Origin: Ceratorhiza oryzae-sativae
Taxonomy: Eukaryota > Basidiomycota > Agaricomycetes > Cantharellales > Ceratobasidiaceae
Length of the DNA: 64,000 nucleotides
Direction: 5' to 3'
NCBI GenBank assembly: GCA_030998015.1
Contig: JARWMV010000071.1
Span: 1 to 64,000, forward strand
Made by a program: the position numbers and the translations under genes
Notes under the pieces: model-generated
What the model saw: only the letters and a program-made list of their open reading frames with translations
Told to the model about the DNA's origin: nothing
The model's database searches: none
Shown here: piece after piece, positions 53,749-64,000 of the stretch
Layout: each line of letters opens with the position of its first letter
Position numbering within the stretch: position 1 is the stretch's first letter

Positions 53749-56700
53749 ATGCCAGACGGGCCACAACAAGAAGGAACCACTCAATCGACCAATTCCGATC
53801 CTGAACAGATTGTTCTTGATTTAAATGGCGCATTGGAATATATTCGAAATATCTCTGATCCTCAACAAGCCTTGTTAACATTTTCACAGTTCTGGGGACT
53901 TATTCCATCAGGAGCTAGAGTGGAGCCAGCGGTATATGAACTCTACAAAGAACTTCGCCAGCGACACAAGTCGGACTCTGTAGAACAAAACTGGGGTCAG
54001 CAATATCTCTCAATGCGAGTTGGTAATTTTGGTGCTACGATTTTGGAGCAATTCCAAGTGACTGGGAACCTCTCTGAGCTTGATCTGTCCATCACTTGCC
54101 TCCGTGATGCGGTTGATCTCGCTGCTCGTGCTCAAATCGTCCAACCAGTGTTTCTATCCAACTTGGCCAATGCGCTTCTGCTTCGTTTCGAATTTAACGG
54201 CAGCATGACCGATTTGCAAGAGTCCATCGATTTTCAACAACAGGCTGTAGCGTTGACAACACCTGAAGATCCATCGCTTTTGCTTCGTCTTCGAAGCCTT
54301 GGTCTAGTTCTTAACCATCGGTTCAAGCAACTCGGCTCTCAGCAAGACCTGGAAAACGCTATAATCCATTTTAGAAAAGCTATCTCCCTCCTTCCCGAGG
54401 TCCATTCGAACCGACCGTCGATTCTCAACGACCTAGGAAATGCACTTCGTGAACGGTTCACTCAGTTCAATAATTCGGAGGACATTGAAGAAGCAATCTC
54501 CAGTCATCGTCGGTCCTTGTCAAGTACCCCAGATGGCGATCCAGAAATGTCGGAAAGGTTGAATAGCTTGGCGATGTCTCTCGGGGCTCGATATGACCAC
54601 GCTGGCCACGAGCCAGATCTTGAAGAGGCAAAGTCGTGCTTTGAGCAGGCGCTGCTTCTGACCCCCGACAGCAGTCCAGATAAGCCTGGCCGTTTCAATA
54701 ACCTGGCCAATTGTCTCCAAACCCGATTCAACAGGTATCGGATCCGATCGGATCTGGACGAGGCGCTCTCGCTCCATCATTGCGCAGTCAAAATGGTATC
54801 CGAGACACATAGGCAACGGCCCACGATGATAAAATCGATGGCCGCTTTGTTTCATCTTCGCTTCGAATATTTTGGTGATTTTCAGGACATTCAGGCAGCA
54901 ATTCAGCATCAGAGGCATGCGTTATCTCTACTCCCAGAAACAACTCCATTACGTGCCAGCGTTTTGAATGAGCAAGGAGCATCCCTCATTCTTAGGTATC
55001 AACGCACCGGAAGCGTCGATGACTTGAGCCAAGCGATCGAATTACAAAGTCTTGCCCTGGCCCTCAGGTCCGGCAATGTATCTCAGCGTGCCACGTGTTT
55101 AAACAACTTGAGTAGCTCACTTTTACAACGATATGATCGCTTTGGCTTTAAAGATGATATCGATAAAGCGGTCGACTGTGCTGACCAGGCCGTCCAGTTG
55201 ACACGAGATAACTCTATGCAGCGACCCTTGTATCTCAACGTCTTGGCCTCTGCTCTCTCCTTGCGTTTCGAGCGATTAAGGCAAGCAAGTGATATTGAAA
55301 AGGCAGTTTCAAGCTGCAAACTTGCCATATCCCTAACCCCTGAAAACCACGCAAAGAAATCACAATGGCTAAATAATCTCGGGTCAATTCTCTCGGTCTG
55401 GTTTGATTTTACTGGGAAACTCGCATACTTGGACGAGGCGATCACGTACCAGGATGAAGCTGTTCCGCTCTCTGGCGATGACCACCCTCAAAAGCCAATG
55501 TGGTTGGCGAACTTGGGAAAATCACTAGGGTCTCGGTTTGAGCTATTGGGCGACCGGAGAGACATCAACCGATCGATCTCAAGCCATCGCTTGGCCGTCA
55601 ATTTGGCGCCAAACGACTCCTCAAATGCAGGGCTGCTACTTTCCGGACTGGGTAATGCGCTTCGTCTTCGGTTCGAGCGCCTTAAACTACACTCGGACCT
55701 GGAAGAGGCCATTAGGTTTCAGAGGCAAGCTCTTGATCATACCCCCTTGGACCACGCTGCACGTCCGCTCCGGCTCAATAATTTAGCCAACTGCTTGATG
55801 GAGCAAAGTGCTTTCCTTGACGACGACTCTCGTTTCGAGGAGGCCATAGAGCTATACCGAAAAGCCGTCGAACTCTCGAGCAACGATGATCCAAGGACCC
55901 CGATCTGGCTGAACAATTTAGGCGTGTCTGTCACGCGCCGCTACGAGCTGCTAAAGGCGCCTTCTGACCTTGATGAGGGCCTGTGCCTGCTGGAGAAAGC
56001 TGTATCAATTTGCCCCGATGATTTTCCAGAAAAGGCTCGCTGGTTGAGGAACTTGGCATACATAATTCAGTATCGAGTAGCGCAGGACCCAAAAGATATG
56101 TCCAATAGATTCTGGTTACTCAATACCCTCTTTCATTCACACCGAGCGGCAGCAGAGTGGCCAGCCATACGCATGGAGACCGCACAACACTTATCCACTT
56201 ATACTGTACATTTCGGCATGGGTCCTGCAGCCCTGGCAGCGTATGGATTAGCCATGGAAACAGTACCCACATATGTTTGGCTCGGAACGACCATCAATCA
56301 TCGTCGCCAGAACATTGTCCAGCTTAGAAGTCTTGCATCAGAGGCTGCTGCCGAAGCAATCAAACAAGGTCGATACGACCTCGCACTCGAATGGCTTGAA
56401 GAAGGGCGCAGTATTATTTGGAATCAACTACTGAAACTTCGCACTCCGCTTGACGCACTCCGTCAAGCAAATAATGCCCTTGCAGAACGCCTTGAGACTG
56501 TGTCTGCTGCACTGGAACATCTTAGTATGGATCCTCTTCCCGCTAGCGATTCTGCGACTGTAGAACAGACGACTAAGGCTCTTCATCAGTTCGCAATCGA
56601 AAGGGATGACTTGATTCGACGCATACATCAGCTACCAGGTTTCGAGGATTTCTTAGAACCTCTCAAACAATCAGCTCTTGTCGAAGCCTCATTCTAGTAC

Positions 56701-57819
56701 AGTTGTACTGATAAACGTTCACTCTTCTCGATGTGATGCTTTGGCAATACCGTTGCATTCTCGAACGGTCATTCACATACCCCTGCCTGCACTTTCATAC
56801 CACACCGCGGTACTGCACTCCCAGAAATGGGCACAGTCTCTACGATTAAAAGGCGTCCAGGAGCGCGGTTTCAAAAGCCAGAGATCAGAGGGCATCGGAT
56901 CGGATAGACTGTTTTGCGACATTATGGCCAGCTTATGGTCAACCGTCGTACATCCTATACTGGATCACTTGAAATTGCTGGTAAGTGATATGAGACGATG
57001 CAGCCTCGTACTTGCTGATCTCGCAACCAGGTTGATAACGGGAAACCCTCAAAATTGCCGAGAGTAACGTGGTGTGCAACGGGACCTTTGTCCTTTCTAC
57101 CGTTACACGCTGCTGGCATTTACGAATCAGGCTCGAAGGAAAAGACGTTTGAATGTGTGGTTTCTTCTTACACACCAACACTGTCCGCGTTACTCGCCAA
57201 GCCTCTCCCTCCCGCTAATTTTCGTGGTTTGCTCACTGTCAGTCAATCCACTACCGCGGGGATGTCCGCATTGCCCGGCACACTTGAGGAGCTCGACAAG
57301 GTTGAGCGCTATTTTAGTGGAATGCGCTTGACTCGCTTAGAGGGCTCTCAGGCGACGTTGAAGTCTGTTCTGGATGGGCTACACAATCATAGTTGGGCTC
57401 ATCTGGCGTGCCACGCCTCGCAAAACCCCCATGATCCTACTCGTTCGGCTTTCTATTTGCATGATAAGCCACTCGATCTCGCCAATATATCTCGGTCGCC
57501 GTTCAAGGATGCTGGTTTTGCATTTCTGTCCGCCTGTCAGACCGCTACTGGTGTTGAAGAGTTATCTGACGAGGCAAGTCATCTGGCCGCTGGGATGTTG
57601 ATGAGTGGGTACCCAAGCGTCATTGCGACCATGTGGTCAGTGAGGGATCAGGATGCACCCATTGTCGCGGATAAGGTATATGCAGGCCTTTTGAGTGGAG
57701 GGGTGATATCCGCTCAGAATGCTGCTCAGTCACTTCACAATGCCGTTGGTGATCTGCGAGAGAAGGTTGGTGAACAAAATTTCAGGGCTTGGGCACCATA
57801 CATACATATCGGCATTTAG
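53749..57819 (+). CDS. TPR-CHAT protein (caspase-like), with one apparent frameshift
   Basis: Residues ~60-800 are about fourteen tetratricopeptide-like repeats spaced ~43 residues (recurrent LNNLGNALxxRFE...DLEEAI pattern). The C-terminal CHAT domain is a clan CD peptidase fold related to caspase/separase: TGPLSFLPLHAAGIY, then catalytic His in HLACHA (57412) and Cys in FLSACQTATG (57535), followed by GYPSVIATMWSVRDQD. Exons: 53749 to ~56980, a 50-bp intron 56981-57030 (GTAAGT...CCAG), then 57031-57819. Between 56685 and 56697 the frame changes: one frame ends LVEASF-stop while the continuation STVVLINVHSSRCDAL is in the next frame, so this copy is either frameshifted or has an error. In fungi such proteins are proposed signal-transducing proteases, in some systems linked to gasdermin-driven cell death; that link is inference here. 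Confidence 0.88.
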
Positions 57820-58214
57820 TTGCATCAGTTGTAGATACACTATTTGTATGAACGAGGCGAGCTATGGTCACCCGTGAGTGTCCCGCATAAATTATGTAAA
57901 AATCGAATGTTTTGCAAGTGACATTGGGAGGGACCGCGAATGACAGGCTTAAGCCTTAGGTTTCCATGTTTCGCGAAAAAATAGAGATAGAGGGGCAGTA
58001 CCGTTCAAGGCCCTCTGGCCACCCACAACACTGCGGAAACGCGGGGCCAACGCGTTCGCAATCTGGGGCACACAAGCCCAATCTTACAGAATGTTTGATT
58101 AGCACCGAGGCCCACACCGTTGCTGTTCGGTTGCCAACAGGAAAGGATCGATAATATATAAAAATACGCATTAACATCGCCCGGTTTAAATGCCTTCCAC
58201 AGAGGAATCTAAGA

Positions 58215-59635
58215 TCAGAATAAGCTGGGGACGACTCCGTGGGCCCGCTTCTCTTCATCACTTCCCAAAACGCTGTTCAAGATTGCGGCCAATCTCATTC
58301 CCCCGAGCGCGAGCTGCTTTTCTATGATCTTCCTCTCTCTCACTTGGCCACCGTACTCTGGCGTCTCGAGTTGCTATGATTCAAATTGTCGGCACAACAT
58401 ACGAAATTCGAAAATAAAAACACCCACAAATTCGTATACAGCCTCGGTCATGTTCTTGACACCCTTGAACTCTGGTCGCCAGATGAAGTCACACAACATT
58501 TGGTGGGTTGGTGCGCTCCAGTGATATGGGCATACAGGTACGTCCAGCGGGTCGTCAAACGGTAGCCTTTGCATCACCCGCTGCCCCTCGGTTGTTCGAG
58601 AGTTCAGTTGGGGACAGGTTGTCCAATCCTTGAGCTCATCTGCCCACCATTGGTGAATTCCTTCGACTACAATCCAACGGACGAGAGGATCGTATGTTGA
58701 TCCGTTCAGCACAGACTCGATGCGTTGGTTTAGGGCAAGGGTTGAAGCAGGGATAGAGGGTGCAGAGGTGGTGGGAAGAGGGACGGTGTAGTTTGTCATG
58801 ATACGAATGCGGTGTTGAATGAAAAAGTCGTCCCATGCAAAGTGAAGGCCTAGAAAATGTGATATGTGAGGATCTCAAACATGACTTTGATGTATTATCG
58901 TACTCGTCTTGTTGTTTTCGTATAGCACGGGAACTTGAAGAGCCGCGGGTCAGTTTGTGGATGAATAATGCCAACATTGCGCTTACCCATATTGCCTCCC
59001 ACATCTCGCCCGCTGAGGTGAAGTGGTTGATGAACGTCTCCTAGATAATGGGTCAAGAAGCGAAGCGCGATATCCTGCTTGTCACTTGAAAGCAAGCGAT
59101 CAGAGTTTGCACCGTACCCGAGCGGGCATGATATCCACTTACCCAGTCGTATTTCTAATTGAACGAGTGGTGTTGACAATGGCGTGGAGGATGTTACCGT
59201 AAGGAATTACCCAACCAGCCTCTCCAAATGTACATTTTTGGGGCGGAAAGTCGCCAATCGGATTAACAAAGTGCAACATGCCAGTGTGTCTAGGAAAAGC
59301 GGAAGTATGAATATCGTGGAAGCCTCAGATGTGAATTCAAGCCTACTTCCATTGAGGTTGCTTCTTGACCTCGTCCGGCCACGACGCAACGCCCGCGAGG
59401 CTGCAGCTATAGTTTTTCGGAAGAATATCACACACCGCGCGCTGAGCAGATGGCAGGAGATGAATCTGAGCAATGGTCGCGGTGATCTTATGACCTGGTT
59501 GTGTTTAGGTGAGTTAGAACAATGGACGCTGGGAATTGATAAAAAATCGATCGAGAACACACCATGGTCACCCCAGCTCCAGGCTGGGGTCACAAGCAAC
59601 GCCGTGGAGATAGCGGTAATCGAAAGGCGCATCAT
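58215..59635 (-). CDS. S1/P1-type secreted zinc nuclease (344 aa, 6 exons)
   Basis: Cleaves single-stranded DNA/RNA and 3'-mononucleotides with three Zn ions. Exons 59635-59563, 59494-59347, 59289-59143, 59084-58987, 58849-58440 and 58373-58215 join to 1035 bp. Signal peptide MMRLSITAISTALLVTPAWS; cleavage leaves Trp as residue 1 (WGDHGH), the N-terminal zinc ligand of the family. Other ligands: His in DHGH, Asp in ASWPDE, His in KHTGMLHFVN, FLTHYLGDVHQPLH (His, Asp, His) and GLHFAWDD (His, Asp). N-glycosylation-like NYT, NGS and NMT sites. The tail LETPEYGGQVRERKIIEKQL ends a usual-length protein. All catalytic positions are present, so likely active. ATG 59635 or 59632 are equivalent choices. 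Confidence 0.94.
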
Positions 59636-60266
59636 GGTCGGTTCAGAGCATAGACCAAGCGGGCGAGCTTTAAATATGTTGGCCCTTTTCCTCTGACGAA
59701 CACCGGGAGACATGTGCCGAGCCGGCAATGTGGGGCCGAGAACATGAGAATTCTTTCGTAGCGCTCGAGGGAGGAACCAGGAACAGATTGGCCATTGGTC
59801 ATGTCACCATCGTCTCCGCTGCCGACAACAATGTCGTTTGAGTCGCCACCCCGAGAGTTAGTCGGCCGAGCCATATTGACGGATACAATGGCTGGGCACA
59901 TGGTCACGTGTTATTTTCATTGAGCTCGTTATATGTATTATAAACAACACAAAAACATGAACACGTGTGATTAGATTTTTTTTGAATAGATATTTAATGA
60001 CCAACACGAATGCTATGGTCGAACGGTCAGAGACAAAAACACAGCAACAAACAGATGAGACGGAGCACAGGAGGCGAAACGAGGCAGCAAACTTGTTCAT
60101 CAGTTCATCGATTGTGGAGTGGTAAACGGGGTCTAGCGGCGCACGTTGTCGGAAAAGAGCTTGCGAAACTGCCAAGTGAGACTCTGCACAAAAAATAGGG
60201 GAGGTCCTTCAGGGAAGCGTTGGCTGTGGTTATGGTTGGAGCCGTCGCAGTTGGAAATTACACTAG
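59636..60266. other. Intergenic upstream of the nuclease
   Basis: No gene recognised. Probably holds the nuclease promoter; CACGTG occurs near 59904 (GGTCACGTG). Confidence 0.4.
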
Positions 60267-60600
60267 CACCACAGTTCACTCGATTTTTTCCCGGCGCTGT
60301 CCAGGCGGGATGGGGCGGGACAGGACGGGACGGGACAGGACACGGTGGGACAGAGGTGGACAACCACAGGACCTGGCGGGATAGCATGTGGATGTCCGTC
60401 ATAGGACATCGTATTGGAGGATCGACGGAATTGCAAATTGGCCGCCAATCCTGCTAAGGCAACTCGTCGCCGACGCATAACCTGCTCTTGACCATGACCG
60501 CGACCACAACAGACTCCACAGTTGCTCGGAAAACGCGTAAAAAATTAACTGTAATTATTGTACCGATTACATAGAGCGAATACACATCACTTTACCAAAC

Positions 60601-61119
60601 ATGGATGACGACGAGACGATGCAACTGGCGGTGGCGGAAGCGAAACGAGTGGGTATGAGGGCATAAAGAGACCAGTCGCTAACTATTTCACAGCGGAAAA
60701 TTAGCGTTAACACACTCCTGGGTCTCGATCGGAAGCCGTGCAACTGCAACCGCTGCAAACTCAAGGACTTCCCGCCCACCACCGTTGCAAAATACTTGTA
60801 CCTTTATGGAGAAAGCAATCCTGCGATCGACAGCAGCAAGAGCGCGCTGGTGGCTAATAATGCCGGTCCTTCTCGTTTCGGCCCTGACTCTGTGCATAGC
60901 TTGTGTGGCTCACGTGGCTCTCCTCAGCGCTTCGCTCCTCCCTCGCTTGGTCGTCTCCCTCGCCCCCTGCTCTCTCCCGCTCCACTTGAAATTCCTAGTC
61001 AAACAGGCGATGCTGAAATGGAATATGCTGGTGGCTTGTCTTGCTCTAGTTCACGACAACCTGTACCTGTGCCTCGGTTGCTGGTTACTCCTTCGGCAAT
61101 CCATTGTGGCTCGATCTGA
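60601..61119 (+). CDS. Small protein with C-x-C-x2-C motif (157 aa, 2 exons)
   Basis: Exon 1 is 60601-60648 and exon 2 is 60694-61119, with an intron GTGGGT...TTTCACAG that keeps frame. The motif is KPCNCNRCKLKDFPPTTVAK, then YLYLYGESN. This resembles the N-terminal leader found in basidiomycete Plavaka/Tnp2-type transposon proteins (a C-N-C-x-R-C zinc-like motif before a Tyr/His segment). The rest is Ser/Pro-rich and ends without the transposase domain, so it may be a truncated leader. Confidence 0.5.
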
Positions 61120-62138
61120 ATGATATGCCTTTTACGACTTGGATTAACATATTGCGCGGATTTGGCAAATGTAGACTCGAAATCCTTGCCTTCAACAGTT
61201 GTTCCCTTGCAAGCACCTCACCGCTTCGTAAAAACTGCAAAAGGTGAGCTATATGCGCCGAAATAAGCAACCTATTACTTACAGCATTTGCTCGTGTGTT
61301 AATTAACATCTGGCGCTTGTGCCTTCCAACGCTACCCTCGAATGTATTCGTCTCTTTTTGTGTAGCATACTTCTTGTGCTCAACCCAGGTAAGGACCTTG
61401 AAGTGTGCGAATATCTGTTCGTCACTCAGGCTATCCAGGAACTTGTGTTGAACACTCAACTCGGACTTCTTCCGGAAATCGACATCGCTCTTGGTACATC
61501 GCTGGCGTTTTGGGGTCTTAACAGGTTGGGTAAGCTCTCCTTCATCACTCTTGTCTTCAACGGCTTGACGCTTTTGGGGGGTCTTGGGCGCCGGAATCTT
61601 TCTGCGCTTGCCAGAAAGGCGAGGGCATTTTAACACGGCCACAAACTGTTCCATAGGAACTGGGTTGCCGTTTCGGTCCACAATAATGGTGAGCTATTGA
61701 CACACAAAGTGCGCACTTTCTCTCACCATAATATTGCAGCGGCTCATCTTCCTCACCAACGTCCAGGTCCTGATCGTTCCCGCCCCGGCTCGAATCATCG
61801 TCGTCACCATCATTGCCTTTTTCGTCCTCTCCTGTGATTTCGTTTCCCTCATATTCGTTGCTCGAACTCCCTTTGGCCTCTCCTTTGCCACGGAGTTTAG
61901 CTATAGAGAACTGGTGAGCAAATAATACGCATATATTCTGGTTTGATTGCTGACCTTCGGCTACTTTGTGACTGGAGGCCTGAACCCATGGTTTGCGCAT
62001 GGTTGAACCACCAAGCTTGGGCGGTAAGTACGAGTGATTCTTTGTCAGCTTCGATTTGGACTGGGATTGACGCGCAGTTGTCACAGGCCTCGATTGGGGG
62101 GCCATTTGGTTCGTGTATGGTGATGGGGGAGAAACCAA
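61085..62138 (-). CDS. Unknown multi-exon protein, charged and Lys-rich
   Basis: Pieces: the first exon from 62138 (or ATG near 62105) with SRPVTTARQSQSKSKLTKN; exon from 61900 with an acidic run (DGDDDDSSRGGNDQDLDVGE); exon 61693-61283 (VDRNGNPVPMEQFVAVLKCP, a Lys/Arg-rich nuclear-type stretch, FLDSLSDEQIFAHFKVLTWV); exon 61234-61085. The last intron (61282-61235, GTAAGT...TTGCAG) is clear; the joint between the acidic exon and 61693 is not resolved in frame. Acidic and basic patches suggest a nuclear protein. It overlaps the end of the convergent gene by 35 bp. No family recognised. Confidence 0.5.
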
Positions 62139-62564
62139 GCAAGAAGTGAGTTCATGCGCCCGTTCTTTATGTGACCGGGTGTTGACCCACTATCTTGTCG
62201 TTTTTCAGGGCGGCGAACTAGTTCTCGAGACTGAAAAACGAGGGATTGGCTACCGCCACGACTGGCTTGGGCGGAGACTTATCGTTCTGGGCATGTACTG
62301 ACTATAAACGAATAATAGTAATTATTTTAGATTACATGATATGGCTAGATAAGGAAGGATATCGCAGGACAGGCCCGGGATGGAAAAAGAATATCAAGGG
62401 ACAGGGAAGGACGGTGCGGGATGCCGAATTTCCTGAACCTGTCCCGCCCTGTCCCTCGAGCATTATCCCAGACGCGTCCCTGCGCCATCCCGCTCTGTCC
62501 CGCCCCGTCCCGCCCCATCCCGCCTGGACAGCGCCGGGAAAAAATCGAGTGAACTGTGGTGTAG

Positions 62565-64000
62565 GGTTCAGGCAGAACCCAATGTTATCGCCCACGGTGC
62601 AGACTCAGACATGTTCCATTTTGTCGCGTTGGGAGTAGTGTGAATATTGGGGGGGGGGGAGGCTTTCGAATGTCCAACTCAATGGAAGAGCCACGAAATG
62701 ACCAAGTATAGCGCGCTGTCAACTCATCTACTATGGCGTGTCACGTAACATCCTCCGCATTCAACCAGTGGTGATATGCAGAGGGGCCAACAAAGCGGTC
62801 ACTAGGCACGAGTAGCGGCTAATTCATTTTAGTTAATGCCTAGAGCTCGGTTCTCTAAGAATTAGTTCCACGCAGCTTCGTGCAGGTGAAGATCTTGGTC
62901 ACGTGATTATGCGCCTCACGCGCCGTCCGGACTTCCCATTTCGTAGCCTCACGTCCCTCTTTTTCCTACTCGTTCCTTTTTCTTCGTTCCAGGCTCTGCC
63001 TTTCTATACCTGCTTTTAATTTGTTCATGTAACGTGTTTCTATTTTCCATACAATAGAACGAATGTAACCAAAAACAAAAAATCCTGGTCACGTGACGGT
63101 CTCTATTTTCAATACGCCCTCGGGCCGTTTGACCCCTGTCCCCGTCTCGCCCCTCGGTACCCCGTTTGCCTGCCCGTCTGTGTCTGCTTTTTTCTTCTTC
63201 TTTTATGACGGGTTCGACCCTTGTGTTCGTGTAGGTCTATAAATATGTATGCAAAAAAAAACTGTGGCACGTGATGGCAGTGCGATGATCCCAGAGTCAC
63301 GTTGTATGCTAAATATAATTTGTGTTGTCTTCGCGCAACGTTTTCGGAATCTAATAATCGTGTTCTGCTGGTTTAAGAGTAAACCAAATTTGGATGCTGT
63401 GTTGTACAGTGCGAGAAACTGTCTGGCGACGGGGCAGTCAGAATCCGGTAGGGGGGGTTCTTTGAGATCCAGATAGTATCACTCAGGCTCTCATGTACAT
63501 CTCCTGTCTCTGCGCTACTATCTGCAATATATCTATAACCGACTCACACTTCCATGAATAACTCCACTAGTGACTACGTTTGGTCCTACGAATTTGGAAA
63601 CCACGTGCTAGCTACCCAAATAACACAGGAGGGCACAGCCGGTGCGACCAGCGATATTGAATGCGAACCGATGAGCGATGAACATACATTCATAGATGGA
63701 AACCCACCAGCACCTGGTACACAATGTATGAATGGAAATCGAGGGAGAATCTAACGCCATAGATCAGGCGACTGGGGCCAGGACCTAAGCGGCGCAAGGT
63801 TTAGTTGTTTGTCGATCAAGATGATACTGCAGCTAAATACATGATAATGAGAATAGAGCGCATAGTATGGCTTCCAATCTTACCCTAGACCGACCAGTTA
63901 ACCAGCAAAACACAACTCGTTGACTCTGTACCCCAAACATGACTATGCTACATTCTACATACCGCATACCGTGTCATTTTGCAGGTAAATACTCTCACTC
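62565..64000. other. Intergenic end of window
   Basis: Contains a G run at 62650-62659, TCACGTGA palindromes near 62898 and 63088, and short ORFs. The ORF 63554-63754 (66 aa, MNNSTSDYVWSYEFGNHVLA) has no motif and could be an exon of a gene to the right. Nothing else recognised. Confidence 0.4.

Larger units (their letters stand above)
60267..62561. mobile_element. Candidate CACTA/Plavaka-like transposon with exact 55-bp terminal inverted repeats
   Basis: Bases 60267-60321 and 62507-62561 are exact reverse complements (CACCACAGTTCACTCG...). TAG flanks both sides (60264-60266 and 62562-62564), fitting a 3-bp target duplication. Inside each arm follow GGGACAGGACGGGACGGGAC-type subterminal repeats, a CACTA hallmark. 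It contains a C-x-C-x2-C protein gene (60601-61119) and a convergent gene (61085-62138). No Tnp2 transposase is seen, so if mobile it is non-autonomous. Confidence 0.55.

Noticed and set aside
1..64000. CRISPR arrays, prokaryotic operons or rRNA genes
   Set aside because: No regularly spaced direct repeats and no rRNA-like sequence; gene structure is eukaryotic.

Overview
The window looks like a repeat-rich chromosome segment of a filamentous basidiomycete. Evidence: protein-coding genes with many ~50-bp GT-AG introns, a fungal RPS26, a TFIIA large subunit, a dynamin-like GTPase and a TPR-CHAT protein of the kind expanded in mushroom-forming fungi. A Rhizoctonia-like species is my best guess, but that is inference from gene style, not from a database match.

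Layout. Positions 1-7262: a decayed Helitron (HUH Rep plus PIF1-type helicase), cut by a non-autonomous hAT element (8-bp target duplication) and a solo LTR (5-bp duplication). Positions 7269-39659: a deep nest of retrotransposons. A Copia element (16288-39659) holds a reversed fragment of a second Copia. That fragment holds a ~16-kb Ty3/Gypsy chromovirus, here called Gypsy-II (18955-34923, duplication CTCAT). Gypsy-II holds a Pogo element, a Tc1-like element, a solo LTR of its own family, a 143-bp hAT MITE and a 1.3-kb solo LTR. To the left lies a related, internally deleted copy, Gypsy-I (8863-14891, duplication ATAGG). Positions 39660-43200: unassigned DNA, a dynamin-tail relic and a possible solo LTR. 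Positions 43222-59635: host genes (dynamin-like GTPase, C2H2 zinc-finger protein, a small hypothetical ORF, TFIIA alpha/beta, RPS26, a diverged RPS26 paralogue, TPR-CHAT, S1/P1 nuclease). Positions 60267-62561: a region bounded by exact 55-bp inverted repeats and TAG on both sides. It contains a C-x-C-x2-C protein and a convergent gene, and may be a CACTA/Plavaka-like transposon. The rest is intergenic.

Main discovery. Between integrase and the 3' LTR, both Gypsy copies carry a cassette not expected in a chromovirus. It has an unknown sense ORF (called X), an antisense spliced gene (Y), a short hairpin, and then a divergent sense gene. That gene has rolling-circle endonuclease motifs I-III followed by an SF3-type helicase (Walker A, Walker B, motif C), in the order and spacing of a CRESS-DNA-virus (geminivirus-like) Rep. 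The cassette has the ambisense layout of a small ssDNA virus or plasmid and appears to have been captured and spread by an LTR retrotransposon. Both copies are broken by stop codons, and one also by an LTR. I describe them but do not reconstruct them.

The transposons carry many in-frame TGA codons and TG/CA differences at former CpG sites, which suggests heavy CpG methylation and deamination. The host genes and the 3' part of the outer Copia keep CpG.
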